DNA from: Haberlea rhodopensis
Lineage: Eukaryota > Streptophyta > Magnoliopsida > Lamiales > Gesneriaceae
Direction of reading: 5' to 3'
NCBI GenBank assembly: GCA_907163345.1
Contig: CAJQUN010000488.1
Span: 15,001-79,000, forward strand
DNA: 64,000 bases
Shown: positions 31,887-44,159 of the stretch, in pieces
How positions within the stretch are numbered: position 1 is the first letter of the stretch
Layout of the letters: every line of letters starts with the position of its first letter
Program-made: the position numbers and the translations under genes
The notes under the pieces: generated by a model
What the model was told of the DNA's origin: nothing
The model's input: the letters and a program-made list of their open reading frames with translations, nothing else
The model's database searches: none

Positions 31887-33249
31887 ATGCTCTCGTCCAA
31901 CCCGCCTCATTCCTCAAGCCATGCACGACCGCCTCCTTCAGATCCAGTCGCTGCCGCCGCTGATGAAGGTCGTCGTTCCTTCGCCAAGCTCTTTAAACCG
32001 GCATCTCCTCGAACCTTAAACAAAAGCTTTCTCTCCAACGATGGCAACGAGCTCTTTCCTCAACCGAAAAAGATCGAATTTATAAAAATGTCCCAGGCAT
32101 CTTCTTCTCGAACGATGAGGTATTGGAGATGGAACAAGAATTCTAATTTGCATTGGTTGGGAAATTTTCGGGAACTTGGCCCAAGAAGGATCTTGTTGTG
32201 GATGCCTTTCATCGTATGGGTCTTACGGGTGATTACAATCTACAATTCCTCAAACCGGGTTATGTGTTCATTGATCTGAAAAATGAAGAGGACATGGCTC
32301 TTCTTTGGATCAAGGGTCGTTGATATATTCATGGTCATCTCCTTCGAATTATGAAGTGGTCTCCACAATTCTCTTATTCTAAGGAAGCTTCCATTGTTCC
32401 GGTATGGATTCGACTCCCTCATCTCCCCATTGCTCTCTTTAATCGTAAAAGATTATATTTTGTGGCCCATGCAATCGAAAAACCATTAAAAATGGATGAA
32501 GCTACGTCGAATGGCTCTCGTCTCACCTTGGCTAGGGTTTGCGTAGAGATTGATTTAATGAAGCCGTTACTGGAAAAGATTTGTATTGGCATTGGAGATT
32601 TGATTGTAGAACAGCGGATCGTGTATGAAAATGTTCCCAAATATTGCAAGGATTGCAATCATGTTGGTCATTCGGTATTGCAATGTTATGTTAATGGTGA
32701 AAACCCTAAACCTAGTTGGCCTAAGAGACGGCCGAATGCTCCAGTGCCACCGCCTAATGATCTTCGGACAGTTATTAATTCCAAACGTGGTGAAGTTCTT
32801 GTGCAGCCTGTTCATGAGAATACTCAGCTTCACGATGATAATTTCCGGGATAATCGATTGCCGGATAATAATGCTTCTTCTTCGAAGGCAGAAGATAATA
32901 TTGTGCATGGATCTTCACATGTTCGTGCTGTGGCTGGATAATATTCCTTATATGATTATTGAGGATGTTGTGGAATTAAATCCCCCTTCCTGCTAAGGTT
33001 TTTAGTGAGATTCCTAACATTGTTTTGGCTTCTAAGCTCATTACGCTTCCTATTGAGCCTCATACTGAGCTTGTTGGTTCTCCTTGTTTAGCCAAGAACT
33101 TGTCTATTCCTAGTAACCTCAATGATATTGGTTTGAGGGTTCCTTCTTCTTCAGAGGAGGCTCCCCCCCATCCTATTGGTGATAAACAAAATTCTCGTCT
33201 TACTCGTAGCCAAGCTAAGCAACAATCTCTCTCATCTTCCTCCCAATGA
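31887..33249 (+). pseudogene. LINE ORF1 of E4
   Basis: The N-terminus MLSSNPPHSSS is followed by a one-base loss at about 32080 (GAATTTATAAAA). A TGG-to-TGA stop follows at about 32321, then a 476-bp deletion after VAG at about 32940 and a further about 55-bp deletion near 32990. The CCHC knuckle (YCKDCNHVGHSVLQC) and the C-terminal RLTRSQAKQQ remain readable. The terminal TGA overlaps the ORF2 ATG at 33246. Confidence 0.9.
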
Positions 33250-36200
33250 AAGGTCTTATTTGGAACATTAGAGGGATTGGCAATTATAATTCCAAAATGA
33301 GTCTCATTACTTAAGGAAATCCCTTAAGTTAAACTTCATGGCTATATTGGAACCTTTCATTCCTCTTAAGGATCCTTTGATGGCTCGGCAATTTGGATTC
33401 CAGTTAGGTTATTTCGAACACATCTGGTAAAATTTGGCTCTTTACTGATTACTCTATTAAAGTGGAGGTTATCTTGGATCATGTTCAGTTATTGCATGTG
33501 AAGTTGGACTCCTTGTCTTTTCCTTGTTCCTTGTATGTCTCATTTGTGTATGCTAGTTGTGATCGGACTATGAGGCTATGTCTTTGGGAGGCTCTTACTT
33601 TGATTAAACCGCTTACTGACTGTCCTTGGATTATTGGGGGTGACTTTAATTGTATTGCTTCGTTGGATGATCATTCCCCTGGGGTTCCTTCTCGTTCTGG
33701 TGCTATGTCTGATTTCAATGATTTTATTTCGGATGTGGGGGTGATAGATGCTGGTTATGTTGGGGATCGTTTCACTTGGACTAATGGTAGTGTGTGGAAA
33801 CGTTTGGATAGAGTGATGATATCCTCGGCTTGGAGTAATGTATTTAATGCCTTCAAAGTTGAGCATCTTTGTAGGCATATTTCGGATCATTGTCCTTTGT
33901 TTATTTCAGCCCCATTCCTCCCTAAACCTACGTTCTCCTTCCGATTCCAACATATGTGGGTTAAGCATGAGGGGTTTCTTCAAACAGTGAGACTTAATTG
34001 GCTCAATCCTTGTTCTTCTACTGGTATGCTTAAACTTGCTGAAAAATTAAAACGTTTAAAGAACCATTTAAAGTGGTGGAATCATGATGTTTTTGGCAAT
34101 ATTTTTGACAAAATTAAAGTGGCTGAGATATGTTTTGTTGATGCTCAATCGGTCTATGATTTTGATCCCACTGTCGACCATAAAGTTGCCTTGGCTAATT
34201 GTCATGTTAATCTTAATAATGTGTTGAATATGGAAGAAATTTTTTGGAAACAAAAGGCTGCTTCTGACTGGATGGTGGAGGGTGAGCGCAATACTAAATT
34301 ATTTCATAATATGGTTAATAAGAAGATGTCTAAGAATAAGATTTTTCGCATTTGGGATGAAGGAACTTGTCTGGAGAACCCTTTATTGATTCAAGAATCT
34401 GGGGCTAGGTTTTTTGAAGACCTTTTAGTGGGTGAGCATACGGCTCTTAACTGGCCTCATCGGGACTGTATTCCTTCCCTTGTCACTGAAGGAGATAATC
34501 AGTGTATTGGTATGGTTCCTAGTATCGAAGAGGTCAAAGAGGTGATTTTCTCATTGAAATCAGATAGTGCTGCAGGTCCTGATGGTTATTCTGCTCTGTT
34601 TTATAAAGCTTGCTGGGATATTATTGCTCTTGATGTCTATGATGTTGTTATTGACTTCTTTAATGGTACATCCTTGCCTAGGAGCTTTACGGCTAATACG
34701 ATCATTCTCATTCCTAAACTTGACAATGCGCAACAATGGAAAGATTTTCGACCTATTAGCTTGTGTAATGTATCCAATAAAATCATTACCAAGCTCCTTA
34801 CTATTAGGCTGAACTCTTTTATTGGAAATCTGATTTCTCCATCTCAAAGTGGTTTTGTTCGTGGTAGAGTTATTTCGGATAACATATTACTAGCTCAGGA
34901 GCTTGTTCATAGGATTAACGTTCCTGTGCATGGGGGAAATATGATTCTTAAACTTGATATGGCTAAAGCCTATGATCGAGTTAGTTGGGATTTTCTGGAA
35001 AAAATTCTGTTGGCATTTGGTTTTTCTTCTTCGGTTGCTGATATTTTTCATAGATGTATTTCTAATTGCTGGTTTTAAGTGAATGTTAATGGAGTGGTTT
35101 CTGGTTTCTTCAAGTCTAATCGTGGTCTTCGGTAGGGGGATCCTTTATCTCCATTATTATTCATTATTGCTGCAGAGTATTTATCTCGAGGTTTGGACAG
35201 CGTGTTTCTTCAGCATCCCAGTATGGCATATTCGTCTGGTTGCTCCATTCGACTCAATCATTTAGCTTATGCCGATGATATTGTGATTTTTTCTAATGGA
35301 TCTTTGTCTACGGTTAAGAAGATTAAATCTTTTCTTGAGCATTATGAAGCTTGTTCGGGTCATCTTATGAACCACTTTAAGAGCAGCTTTTATTGTGCTT
35401 CTTCATGCACTAATCCTCGTTTGGCTCGTATTAGTGGTCTTACTGGATTTTCTATTGGCTGCTTTCCAATGACTTACTTGGGTGCTCCTTTATTTGTTGG
35501 TAATTCGAAGACCATTTACTTTCAATCCTTGTTTCATAAAGCTCGGACTCGTCTTCAAGGATGGGAACTCTCTGTGTTATCTCCTGGTAGCAGAATGGTT
35601 TTAATTAAAAGTGTGTTGAGCTCTATGCCATTATATCTCTTCCAGGTCCTTCAACCGCAGGGGTTCTTTTGCACCAGTTGGAAATGATTTGTGCTAGATT
35701 TTTATGGGGTGATAAGTCTTCCCGTAATAAGATTCATTGGGTTTCTTGGAAGGATGTCTGCCTCCCTACTGCTGAAGGTGGTCTCGGATTTAGAAGATTA
35801 AAGGAAGTTATGAAGGCTTTCTCTATAAAGCTTTCGGTTCCCTTTCGCTCCCAGGACTCTTTATGGGCGAAGTTTTTATATTCTAAATATTATGCTCAAT
35901 CTTCTCCGGCGACTATTCCTCTTCGTGGTCATATCTCTCCTTCTTGGCGTAGACTGCTTCAAATTCGCTCAACTGCTGAACCAGGTATTGGTTGGTCTCT
36001 TGGTGCTGGTTCTGTTTCTTTCTGGTATGATTCTTGGATGTTGCAAGGGCCCTTAGCCTCGCTATGTCCTGTATCTGGTAATCCTTGTGTCTTTGTTAAT
36101 GCTTTCTGGGAGAACTACTCGTGGGACGTTACTAGATTAATTCAAGTGGTTCAGGCTGATATTCTTGCATTGATTCTTCAAGTCCCTATTCGAGGTATTA

Positions 36201-37327
36201 CCACTGATTTTTTGGTCTGGAAGCATAGTTCTAATGGCCTTTTCTCTACTAAATCCGCTTGGGAATTGGTCAGACAGCAGAAGCCTCAGCAACCATTTTT
36301 TATTCCATGCTGGAATAAAGCTTTGACTCCTACGATTTCTTTCTTTTGCTGGAGGTTCTTTCGTCGTAAGATTCCTCTTGATGACGTGCTCAAGGGAAGA
36401 GTAGTTCTTTTAGCTTCTAAATGCCAATGTTGTCAGAAGGAAGAATCTCTGGATCATGTCTTCTTTTCGGGCCCCATCTCTTCGGTGGTGTGGCAACATT
36501 TTGGTAATATTTTTGGTGTTTCTCATCCTTCTGATATTTATTCCTGGAAAATCGATGATAATTGGCGAGCCAAGGGTCATGTTCGTGAAATGATTCCTTT
36601 TCTCATCCTTTGGTTTTTATGGACTAGTCGTAATGACTCAAAACATAGAGGTATTCCCTCTTCTCCTCATCGTATTATTCAACAAGTGGTTCGTCATTTT
36701 GATCTCTGTTTTTCGCTGCTTAAATATAAACATTGGATGGGTTGTTCTTTTGTGGCTAGACTTTGGCACATTCCTTGGTCATTTTCTCGTAAAGTTTTAG
36801 TCTCAATTGTTAAGTGGATTAAACCTCCCATTGGTTTTTTCAAATTAAACTCTAATGGATGCTCTCGTGGTAATCCGGGAGAATCTTCGTTGGGTGGTGT
36901 CATTCGTGATCATGATGGTATTTTTCTAAGGGATTATTTTGAGTATATTGGGGTTGGTAACAACTTGCAGGCTGAGTTGTTAGCCATTTTAAAAGGTATT
37001 GAGATTTGTGTTCAATTTAATTATTTTCCTCTTTGGATTGAGACGGACTCGGAAGTTGTGTTGAAGATCATTAACAATGGCTATTCGAGTTGGGAGGTAT
37101 CCAGCATTCTTAGTCAGATTAAAGTTTTCATGCTTGATTATTCAATATTTATTTCGCACATTGTGCGTGAAGGTAATACAGTTGCTGATTATATGGCTAA
37201 TAAAGCTTTTGCTGATCGCGATTTTACTTTAGTTTCTGAGGATATGCTAGACTCTCAAATTCGTGGTCTTTGTAATCTTGATCGTTTAAGTGTTCCTTAT
37301 TTACGAGTAAAGTCTAAATTCTTGTAA
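33246..37327 (+). pseudogene. LINE ORF2 of E4
   Basis: The start ATG and LIWNIRGIGN are present, but one base is lost near 33304 and the sequence is altered near 33403. From 33462 the endonuclease and RT run open until a TAA at 35076-35078. A TAG at 35133-35135 replaces the Q of GLRQGDP. The shared frameshift lies near 35660. From 35669 to 37327 the zf-RVT and RNase H are open, but the first catalytic Asp of RNase H is Asn (NSNGCSRGN). No active protein is expected. Confidence 0.92.
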
Positions 37328-37450
37328 CTTTCCTGAGAGGTCTTGGTCTAGTCCCCCTCTCATGTTTTAGTTTTTTATTATTTATCTACGGGTAGGGGTC
37401 TGCCTAACCCCCCGCCACGGTACTGGCGGCTTTATTAAAAAAAAAAAAAA

Positions 37451-37484
37451 CCCTAAACCCTAAACCCTAAACCCTAACCCCTAA
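37451..37484 (+). repeat. Telomere-like stub after E4
   Basis: Identical in arrangement to 31566-31599. Confidence 0.92.
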
Positions 37485-37771
37485 TCTTCCTGGGTACAAT
37501 GTTTAATGCTTTTTTCGAAACTTGTGTAAGATTTGTTTTACTTTGCTGTTATTTTTTTAGTACTTTTATGAATATTTTATGTTTTTTTTTTCTCCTGTAA
37601 ACTGACCTTTTTATAATTTATCCCCTAAACTAACAACGGATTTTTATCATTATTTTGTACTGTAGAAGAATCAGTTCATGTTATTTTTTTTATCTGAAGA
37701 AGTCGGCTTTTTTTTAATAATTAATTTTAACCATTTTATTTTAAAGAACTTAGCTTTTTTGGCTTTGAAAA
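37485..37771. repeat. Filler repeat copy 2, upstream of E5
   Basis: Nearly identical to 31600-31886, with a few substitutions. Non-coding. Confidence 0.78.
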
Positions 37772-39655
37772 ATGCTCTCGTCCAACCCGCCTCCTTCCTC
37801 AAGCCATGCACGACCGCCTCCTTCAGATCCAGTCGCTGCCGCCGCTGATGAAGGTCGTCGTTCCTTCGCCAAGCTCTTTAAACCGGCATCTCCTCGAACC
37901 TTAAACAAAAGCTTTCTCTCCAACGATGGCAACGAGCTCTTTCCTCAACCGAAAAAGATCGAATTTTATAAAAATGTCCCAGGCATCTTCTTCTCGAACG
38001 ATGAGGTATTGGAGATGGAACAAGAATTCCAATTTGCATTGGTTGGGAAATTTTCGGGAACTTGGCCAAAGAAGGATCTTGTTGTGGATGCCTTTCATCG
38101 TATGGGTCTTACGGGTGATTACAATCTGCAATTCCTCAAACCGGGTTATGTGTCCATTGATCTGAAAAATGAAGAGGACATGGCTCTTCTTTGGATCAAG
38201 GGTTGGTATATTCATGGTCATCTCCTTCGAATTATGAAGTGGTCTCCACAATTCTCTTATTCTAAGGAAGCTTCCATTGTTCCGGTATGGATTCGACTCC
38301 CTCATCTCCCCATTGCTCTCTTTAATCGTAAAAGATTATATTTTGTGGCCCATGCAATCGAAAAACCATTAAAAATGGATGAAGCTACGTCGAATGGCTC
38401 TCGTCTCACCTTGGCTAGGGTTTGCGTAGAGATTGATTTAATGAAGCCGTTACTGGAAAAGATTTGTATTGGCATTGGAGATTTGATTGTAGAACAGCGG
38501 ATCGTGTATGAAAATGTTCCCAAATATTGCAAGGATTGCAATCATGTTGGTCATTCGGTATTGCAATGTTATGTTAATGGTGAAAACCCTAAACCTAGTT
38601 GGCCTAAGAGACGGCCGAATGCTCCAGTGCCACCGCCTAATGATCTTCGGACAGTTATTAATTCCAAACGTGGTGAAGTTCTTGTGCAGCCTGTTCATGA
38701 GAATACTCAGCTTCACGATGATAATTTCCGGGATAATCGATTGCCGGATAATAATGCTTCTTCTTCGAAGGCGGAAGATAATATTGTGCATGGATCTTCA
38801 CATGTTCGTGCTGTGGCTGGATCTTACTTTGGTCCTCATGGGAATGATCAATTGCGGAATTCTTTCAAAGGAGCTAAATCGCATTCAGCATCCATTGGTG
38901 AATTGGAGAAGGTTAGTGTATCTCCTTCTTTTGTTAAATTGCCTCTTAATTCCCAAGGTTTATCATCTGGGAAGCATGTGGATTTTGGTTCTAAATCGTT
39001 AACTTGTAATGGCAGTGATATATCCAACCGATTTGAACCTTTAAGTCTTGATGATATAAACAAGAATCTTACGGATTCCATTAATATTTCGATCCATAAG
39101 TTGGCATCTGGTTCTGCTTTAAATTGCCAACAGGATTTAATCAATGATCAGTTATGTAATCTCAATAAGGAAGTCTCTAATTTCCTTTCTAGCTCATCTG
39201 CTACATGTTCTCCTAATGAGGTTTCGAATCATTCTTCCTTGAGAAATACGTCGGGTTTTGATAAGTCTTCTCATGGTGATTTGGTATTAAATGCTTCTAA
39301 TATTCCTTATATGATTATTGAGGATGTTGTGGAATTAAATCCCCCTTCAAAATTACCCGGTGCTTTTGATTTAAATTTGGGAAGTTCCATTATTCCTGCT
39401 AAGGTTTTTTGTGAGATTCCTAACATTGTTTTGGCTTCTAAGCTCATTACGCTTCCTATTGAGCCTCATACTGAGCTTGTTGGTTCTCCTTGTTTAGCCA
39501 AGAACTTGTCTATTCCTAGTAACCTCAATGATATTGGTTTGAGGGTTCCTTCTTCTTTAGAGGAGGCTCCCCCCCATCCTATTGGTGATAAACAAAATTC
39601 TCGCCTTACTCTTAGCCAAGGTAAGCAACAATCTCTCTCATCTTCCTCCCAATGA
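37772..39655 (+). CDS. LINE ORF1 protein, E5 copy
   Basis: This 627-residue frame has the same plan as the E2 protein. The N-terminus is MLSSNPPPSSSHARPPPS; the DUF4283-type region and the CCHC knuckle (CKDCNHVGHSVLQC) follow. The linker is Asn/Ser-rich. One Arg codon is missing where E6 reads KGRWYIHG (a 3-base in-frame loss near 38203). The basic end reads RLTLSQGKQQ, altered from RLTRSQAKQQ in E6. The stop overlaps the ORF2 ATG at 39652. An open frame here does not show expression, since ORF2 of the same copy is dead. Confidence 0.9.
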   Translation: MLSSNPPPSSSHARPPPSDPVAAAADEGRRSFAKLFKPASPRTLNKSFLSNDGNELFPQPKKIEFYKNVPGIFFSNDEVLEMEQEFQFALVGKFSGTWPKKDLVVDAFHRMGLTGDYNLQFLKPGYVSIDLKNEEDMALLWIKGWYIHGHLLRIMKWSPQFSYSKEASIVPVWIRLPHLPIALFNRKRLYFVAHAIEKPLKMDEATSNGSRLTLARVCVEIDLMKPLLEKICIGIGDLIVEQRIVYENVPKYCKDCNHVGHSVLQCYVNGENPKPSWPKRRPNAPVPPPNDLRTVINSKRGEVLVQPVHENTQLHDDNFRDNRLPDNNASSSKAEDNIVHGSSHVRAVAGSYFGPHGNDQLRNSFKGAKSHSASIGELEKVSVSPSFVKLPLNSQGLSSGKHVDFGSKSLTCNGSDISNRFEPLSLDDINKNLTDSINISIHKLASGSALNCQQDLINDQLCNLNKEVSNFLSSSSATCSPNEVSNHSSLRNTSGFDKSSHGDLVLNASNIPYMIIEDVVELNPPSKLPGAFDLNLGSSIIPAKVFCEIPNIVLASKLITLPIEPHTELVGSPCLAKNLSIPSNLNDIGLRVPSSLEEAPPHPIGDKQNSRLTLSQGKQQSLSSSSQ

Positions 39656-42600
39656 AAGGTCTTATTTGGAACATTAGAGGGATTGGCAATTATAATTCCA
39701 AAATGAGTCTTCATTACTTAAAGAAATCCCTTAAGTTAAACTTCATGGCTATATTGGAACCTTTCATTCCTCTTAAGGATCCTTTGATGGCTCAGCAATT
39801 TGGATTCCATCAGGTTATTTCGAACACATCTGGTAAAATTTGGCTCTTTACTGATTACTCTATTAAAGTGGAGGTTATCTTGGATCATGTTCAGTTATTG
39901 CATGTGAAGTTGGACTCCTTGTCTTTTCCTTGTTCCTTGTATGTCTCATTTGTGTATGCTAGTTGTGATCGGACTATGAGGCTATGTCTTTGGGAGGCTC
40001 TTACTTCGATTAAACCGCTTACTGACTGTCCTTGGATTATTGGGGGTGACTTTAATTGTATTGCTTCGTTGGATGATCATTCCCTGGGGTTCCTTCTCGT
40101 TCTGGTGCTATGTCTGATTTCAATGATTTTATTTCGGATGTGGGGGTGATAGATGCTGGTTATGTTGGTGATCGTTTCACTTGGACTAATGGTAGTGTGT
40201 GGAAACGTTTGGATAGAGTGATGATATCCTCGGCTTGGAGTAATGTATTTAATGCCTTCAAAGTTGAGCATCTTTGTAGGCATAATTCGGATCATTGTCC
40301 TTCGTTTATTTCAGCCCCATTCCTCCCTAAACCTACGTTCTCCTTCCGATTCCAACATATGTGGGTTAAGCATGAGGGGTTTCTTCAAACAGTGAGACTT
40401 AATTGGCTCAATCCTTGTTCTTCTACTGGTATGCTTAAACTTGCTGAAAAATTAAAACGTTTAAAGAACTATTTAAAGTGGTGGAATCATGATGTTTTTG
40501 GCAATATTTTTGACAAAATTGAAGTGGCTGAGAGATGTTTTGTTGATGCTCAATCGGTCTATGATTTTGATCCCACTGTCGACCATAAAGTTGCCTTGGC
40601 TAATTGTCATGTTAATCTTAATAATGTGTTGAATATGGAAGAAATTTTTTGGAAACAAAAGGCTGCTTCTGACTGGATGGTGGAGAGTGAGCGCAATACT
40701 AAATTATTTCATAATATGGTTAATAAGAAGAGGTCTAAGAATAAGATTTTTCGCATTTGGGATGAAGGAACTTGTCTGGAGAACCCTTTATTGATTCAAG
40801 AATCTGGGGCTAGGTTTTTTGAAGACCTTTTAGTGGGTGAGCATACGGCTCTTAACTGGCCTCATCGGGACTGTATTCCTTCCCTTGTCACTGAAGGAGA
40901 TAATCAGTGTATTGGTATGGTTCCTAGTATCGAAGAGGTCAAAGAGGTGATTTTCTCATTGAAATCAGATAGTGCTGCAGGTCCTGATGGTTATTCTGCT
41001 CTGTTTTATAAAGCTTGCTTGGATATTATTGCTCTTGATGTCTATGATGCTGTTATTGACTTCTTTAATGGTACATCCTTGCCTAGGAGCTTTACGGCTA
41101 ATACGATCATTCTCATTCCTAAACTTGACAATGCGCAACAATGGAAAGATTTTCGACCTATTAGCTTATGTAATGTATCCAATAAAATCATTACCAAGCT
41201 CCTTACTATTAGGCTGAACTCTTTTATTGGAAATATGATTTCTCCATCTCAAAGTGGTTTTGTTCGTGGTAGAGTTATTTCGGATAACATATTACTAGCT
41301 CAGGAGCTTGTTCATAGGATTAACGTTCCTGTGCGTGGGGGAAATATGATTCTTAAACTTGATATGGCTAAAACCTATGATCGAGTTAGTTGGGATTTTC
41401 TGGAAAAAAATTCTGTTGGCATTTGGTTTTTCTTCTTCGGTTGCTGATATTTTTCATAGATGTATTTCTAATTGCTGGTTTTCAGTGAATGTTAATGGAG
41501 TGGTTTCTGGTTTCTTCAAGTCTAATCGTGGTCTTCGGCAGGGGGATCCTTTATCTCCATTATTATTCATTATTGCTGCAGAGTATTTATCTCGAGGTTT
41601 GGACAGCGTGTTTCTTCAGCATCCCAGTATGGCATATTCGTCTGGTTGCTCCATTCGACTCAATCATTTAGCTTATGCCGATGATATTGTGATTTTTTCT
41701 AATGGATCTTTGTCTACGGTTAAGAAGATTAAATCTTTTCTTGAGCATTATGAAGCTTGTTCGGGTCAGCTTATGAACCACTTTAAGAGCAGCTATTATT
41801 GTGCTTCTTCATGCACTAATCCTCGTTTGGCTCGTATTAGTGATCTTACTGGATTTTCTATTGGCTGCTTTCCAATGACTTACTTGGGTGCTCCTTTATT
41901 TGTTGGTAATTCGAAGACCATTTACTTTCAATCCTTGTTTCATAAAGCTCGGACTCGTCTTCAAGGATGGGAACTCTCTGTGTTATCTCCTGGTAGCAGA
42001 ATGGTTTTAATTAAAAGTGTGTTGAGCTCTATGCCATTATATCTCTTCCAGGTCCTTCAACCGCAGGGGTTCTTTTGCACCAGTTGGAAATGATTTGTCC
42101 TAGATTTTATGGGGTTATAAGTTTTCCCGTAATAAGATTCATTGGGTTTCTTGGAAGGATGTCTGCCTCCCTACTGCTGAAGGTGGTCTCGGATTTAGAA
42201 GATTAAAGGAAGTTATGAAGGCTTTCTCTATAAAGCTTCCGGTTTGCTTTCGCTCCCAGGACTCTTTATGGGCGAAGTTTTTATATTCTAAATATTATGC
42301 TCAATCTTCTCCGGCGACTATTCCTCTTCGTGGTCATATCTCTCCTTCTTGGCGTAGACTGCTTCAAATTCGCTCAACTGCTGAACCAGGTATTGGTTGG
42401 TCTCTTGGTGCTGGTTTTGTTTCTTTCTGGTATGATTCTTGGATGTTGCAAGGGCCCTTAGCCTCGCTATGTCCTGTATCTGGTAATCCTTGTGTCTTTG
42501 TTAATGCTTTCTGGGAGAACTACTCGTGGGACGTTACTAGATTAATTCAAGTGGTTCAGGCTGATATTCTTGCATTGATTCTTCAAGTCCCTATTCGAGG

Positions 42601-43733
42601 TATTACCACTGATTTTTTGGTCTGGAAGCATAGTTCTAATGGCCTTTTCTCTACTAAATCCGCTTGGGAATTGGTCAGACAGCAGAAGCCTCAGCAACCA
42701 TTTTTTATTCCATGCTGGAATAAAGCTTTGACTCCTACGATTTCTTTCTTTTGCTGGAGGTTCTTTCGTCGTAAGATTCCTCTTGATGACGTGCTCAAGG
42801 GAAGAGTAGTTCTTTTAGCTTCTAAATGCCAATGTTGTCAGAAGGAAGAATCTCTGGATCATGTCTTCTTTTCGGGCCCCATCTCTTCGGTGGTGTGGCA
42901 ACATTTTGGTAATATTTTTGGTGTTTCTCATCCTTCTGATATTTATTCCTGGAAAATCGATGATAATTGGCGAGCCAAGGGTCATGTTCGTGAAATGATT
43001 CCTTTTCTCATCCTTTGGTTTTTATGGACTAGTCGTAATGACTCAAAACATAGAGGTATTCCCTCTTCTCCTAATCGTATTATTCAACAAGTGGTTCGTC
43101 ATTTTGATCTCTGTTTTTCGCTGCTTAAATATAAACATTGGATGGGTTGTTCTTTTGTGGCTAGACTTTGGCACATTCCTTGGTCATTTTCTCGTAAAGT
43201 TTTAGTCTCAATTGTTAAGTGGATTAAACCTCCCATTGGTTTTTTCAAATTAAACTCTAATGGATGCTCTCGTGGTAATTCGGGAGAATCTTCGTTGGGT
43301 GGTGTCATTCGTGATCATGATGGTATTTTTCTAAGGGGATTATTTTGAGTATATTGGGGTTGGTAACAACTTGCAGGCTGAGTTGTTAGCCATTTTAAAA
43401 GGTATTGAGATTTGTGTTCAATTTAATTATTTTCCTCTTTGGATTGAGACGGACTCGGAAGTTGTGTTGAAGATCATTAACAATGGCTATTCGAGTTGGG
43501 AGGTATCCAGCATTCTTAGTCAGATTAAAGTTTTCATGCTTGATTATTCAATATTTATTTCGCACATTGTGCGTGAAGGTAATACAGTTGCTGATTATAT
43601 GGCTAATAAAGCTTTTGCTGATCGCGATTTTACTTTAGTTTCTGAGGATATGCAAGACTCTCAAATTCGTGGTCTTTGTAATCTTGATCGTTTAAGTGTT
43701 CCTTATTTACGAGTAAAGTCTAAATTCTTGTAA
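39652..43733 (+). pseudogene. LINE ORF2 of E5
   Basis: The endonuclease opens normally (LIWNIRG, GGDFN). A C is lost near 40084, the frame resumes at about 40110 and runs to 41447 through most of the RT. An extra A near 41407 shifts it. The next frame carries GLRQGDPLSP and YADD to 42093. Then comes the deletion shared with E3 and E4 (about 42065) and a further loss near 42110. From 42215 zf-RVT and RNase H start are open until one base change near 43340. The remainder is 43371-43733. RNase H reads NSNG instead of NSDG, as in E4. Confidence 0.92.
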
Positions 43734-43853
43734 CTTTCCTGAGAGGTCTTGGTCTAGTCCCCCTCTCATGTTTTAGTTTTTTATTATTTATCTACGGGTA
43801 GGGGTCTGCCTAACCCCCCGCCACGGCACTGGCGGCTTTATTAAAAAAAAAAA

Positions 43854-43879
43854 CCCTAAACCCTAAACCCTAACCCGTA
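43854..43879 (+). repeat. Telomere-like stub after E5
   Basis: Two CCCTAAA units, CCCTAA and CCCGTAA. One unit shorter than the stubs after E3 and E4 but with the same ending. Confidence 0.9.
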
Positions 43880-44159
43880 ATCTTCCTGGGTACAATGTTA
43901 AATGCTTTTTTCGAAACTTGTCTAAGATTTGTTTTACTTTGCTGTTATTTTTTTAGTACTTTTATGAATTTTTTTTTTTCTCCTGTAAACTGACTTTTTT
44001 ATAATTTATCCCCTAAACTAACAACGGATTTTTATCATTATTTTGTACTGTAGAAGAATCTGTTCATGTTATTTTTTTTATCTGAAGAAGTCGGCTTTTT
44101 TTTAATAATTAATTTTAACCATTTTATTTTTAAGAACTTAGCTTTTTTGGCTTTGAAAA
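43880..44159. repeat. Filler repeat copy 3, upstream of E6
   Basis: Same sequence as the fillers before E4 and E5, with a short deletion around 43970. Non-coding. Confidence 0.78.

Larger units (their letters stand above)
31887..37450 (+). mobile_element. LINE family A copy E4, degenerate
   Basis: This copy is about 5.56 kb with both ORFs broken and poly(A) at 37437-37450. Relative to E5 it has lost 476 bp (equivalent to 38823-39298) and about 55 bp (near 32987) of ORF1. It shares the ORF2 lesion near 35660 with E3 and E5 and an RNase H Asp-to-Asn change with E5. Confidence 0.93.
37772..43853 (+). mobile_element. LINE family A copy E5
   Basis: This 6.08-kb copy has an intact ORF1, an ORF2 with several indels, the 3' UTR hairpins and poly(A) at 43843-43853. 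With its upstream stub and filler it forms one unit of the tandem E3-E6 series (ORF1 starts are 5885 bp from E4 and 6388 bp to E6). Confidence 0.93.

Noticed and set aside
31600..44159. A SINE or MITE in the three fillers
   Set aside because: No A and B boxes, no terminal inverted repeats and no TSD are visible; the fillers recur only as part of the larger tandem unit.
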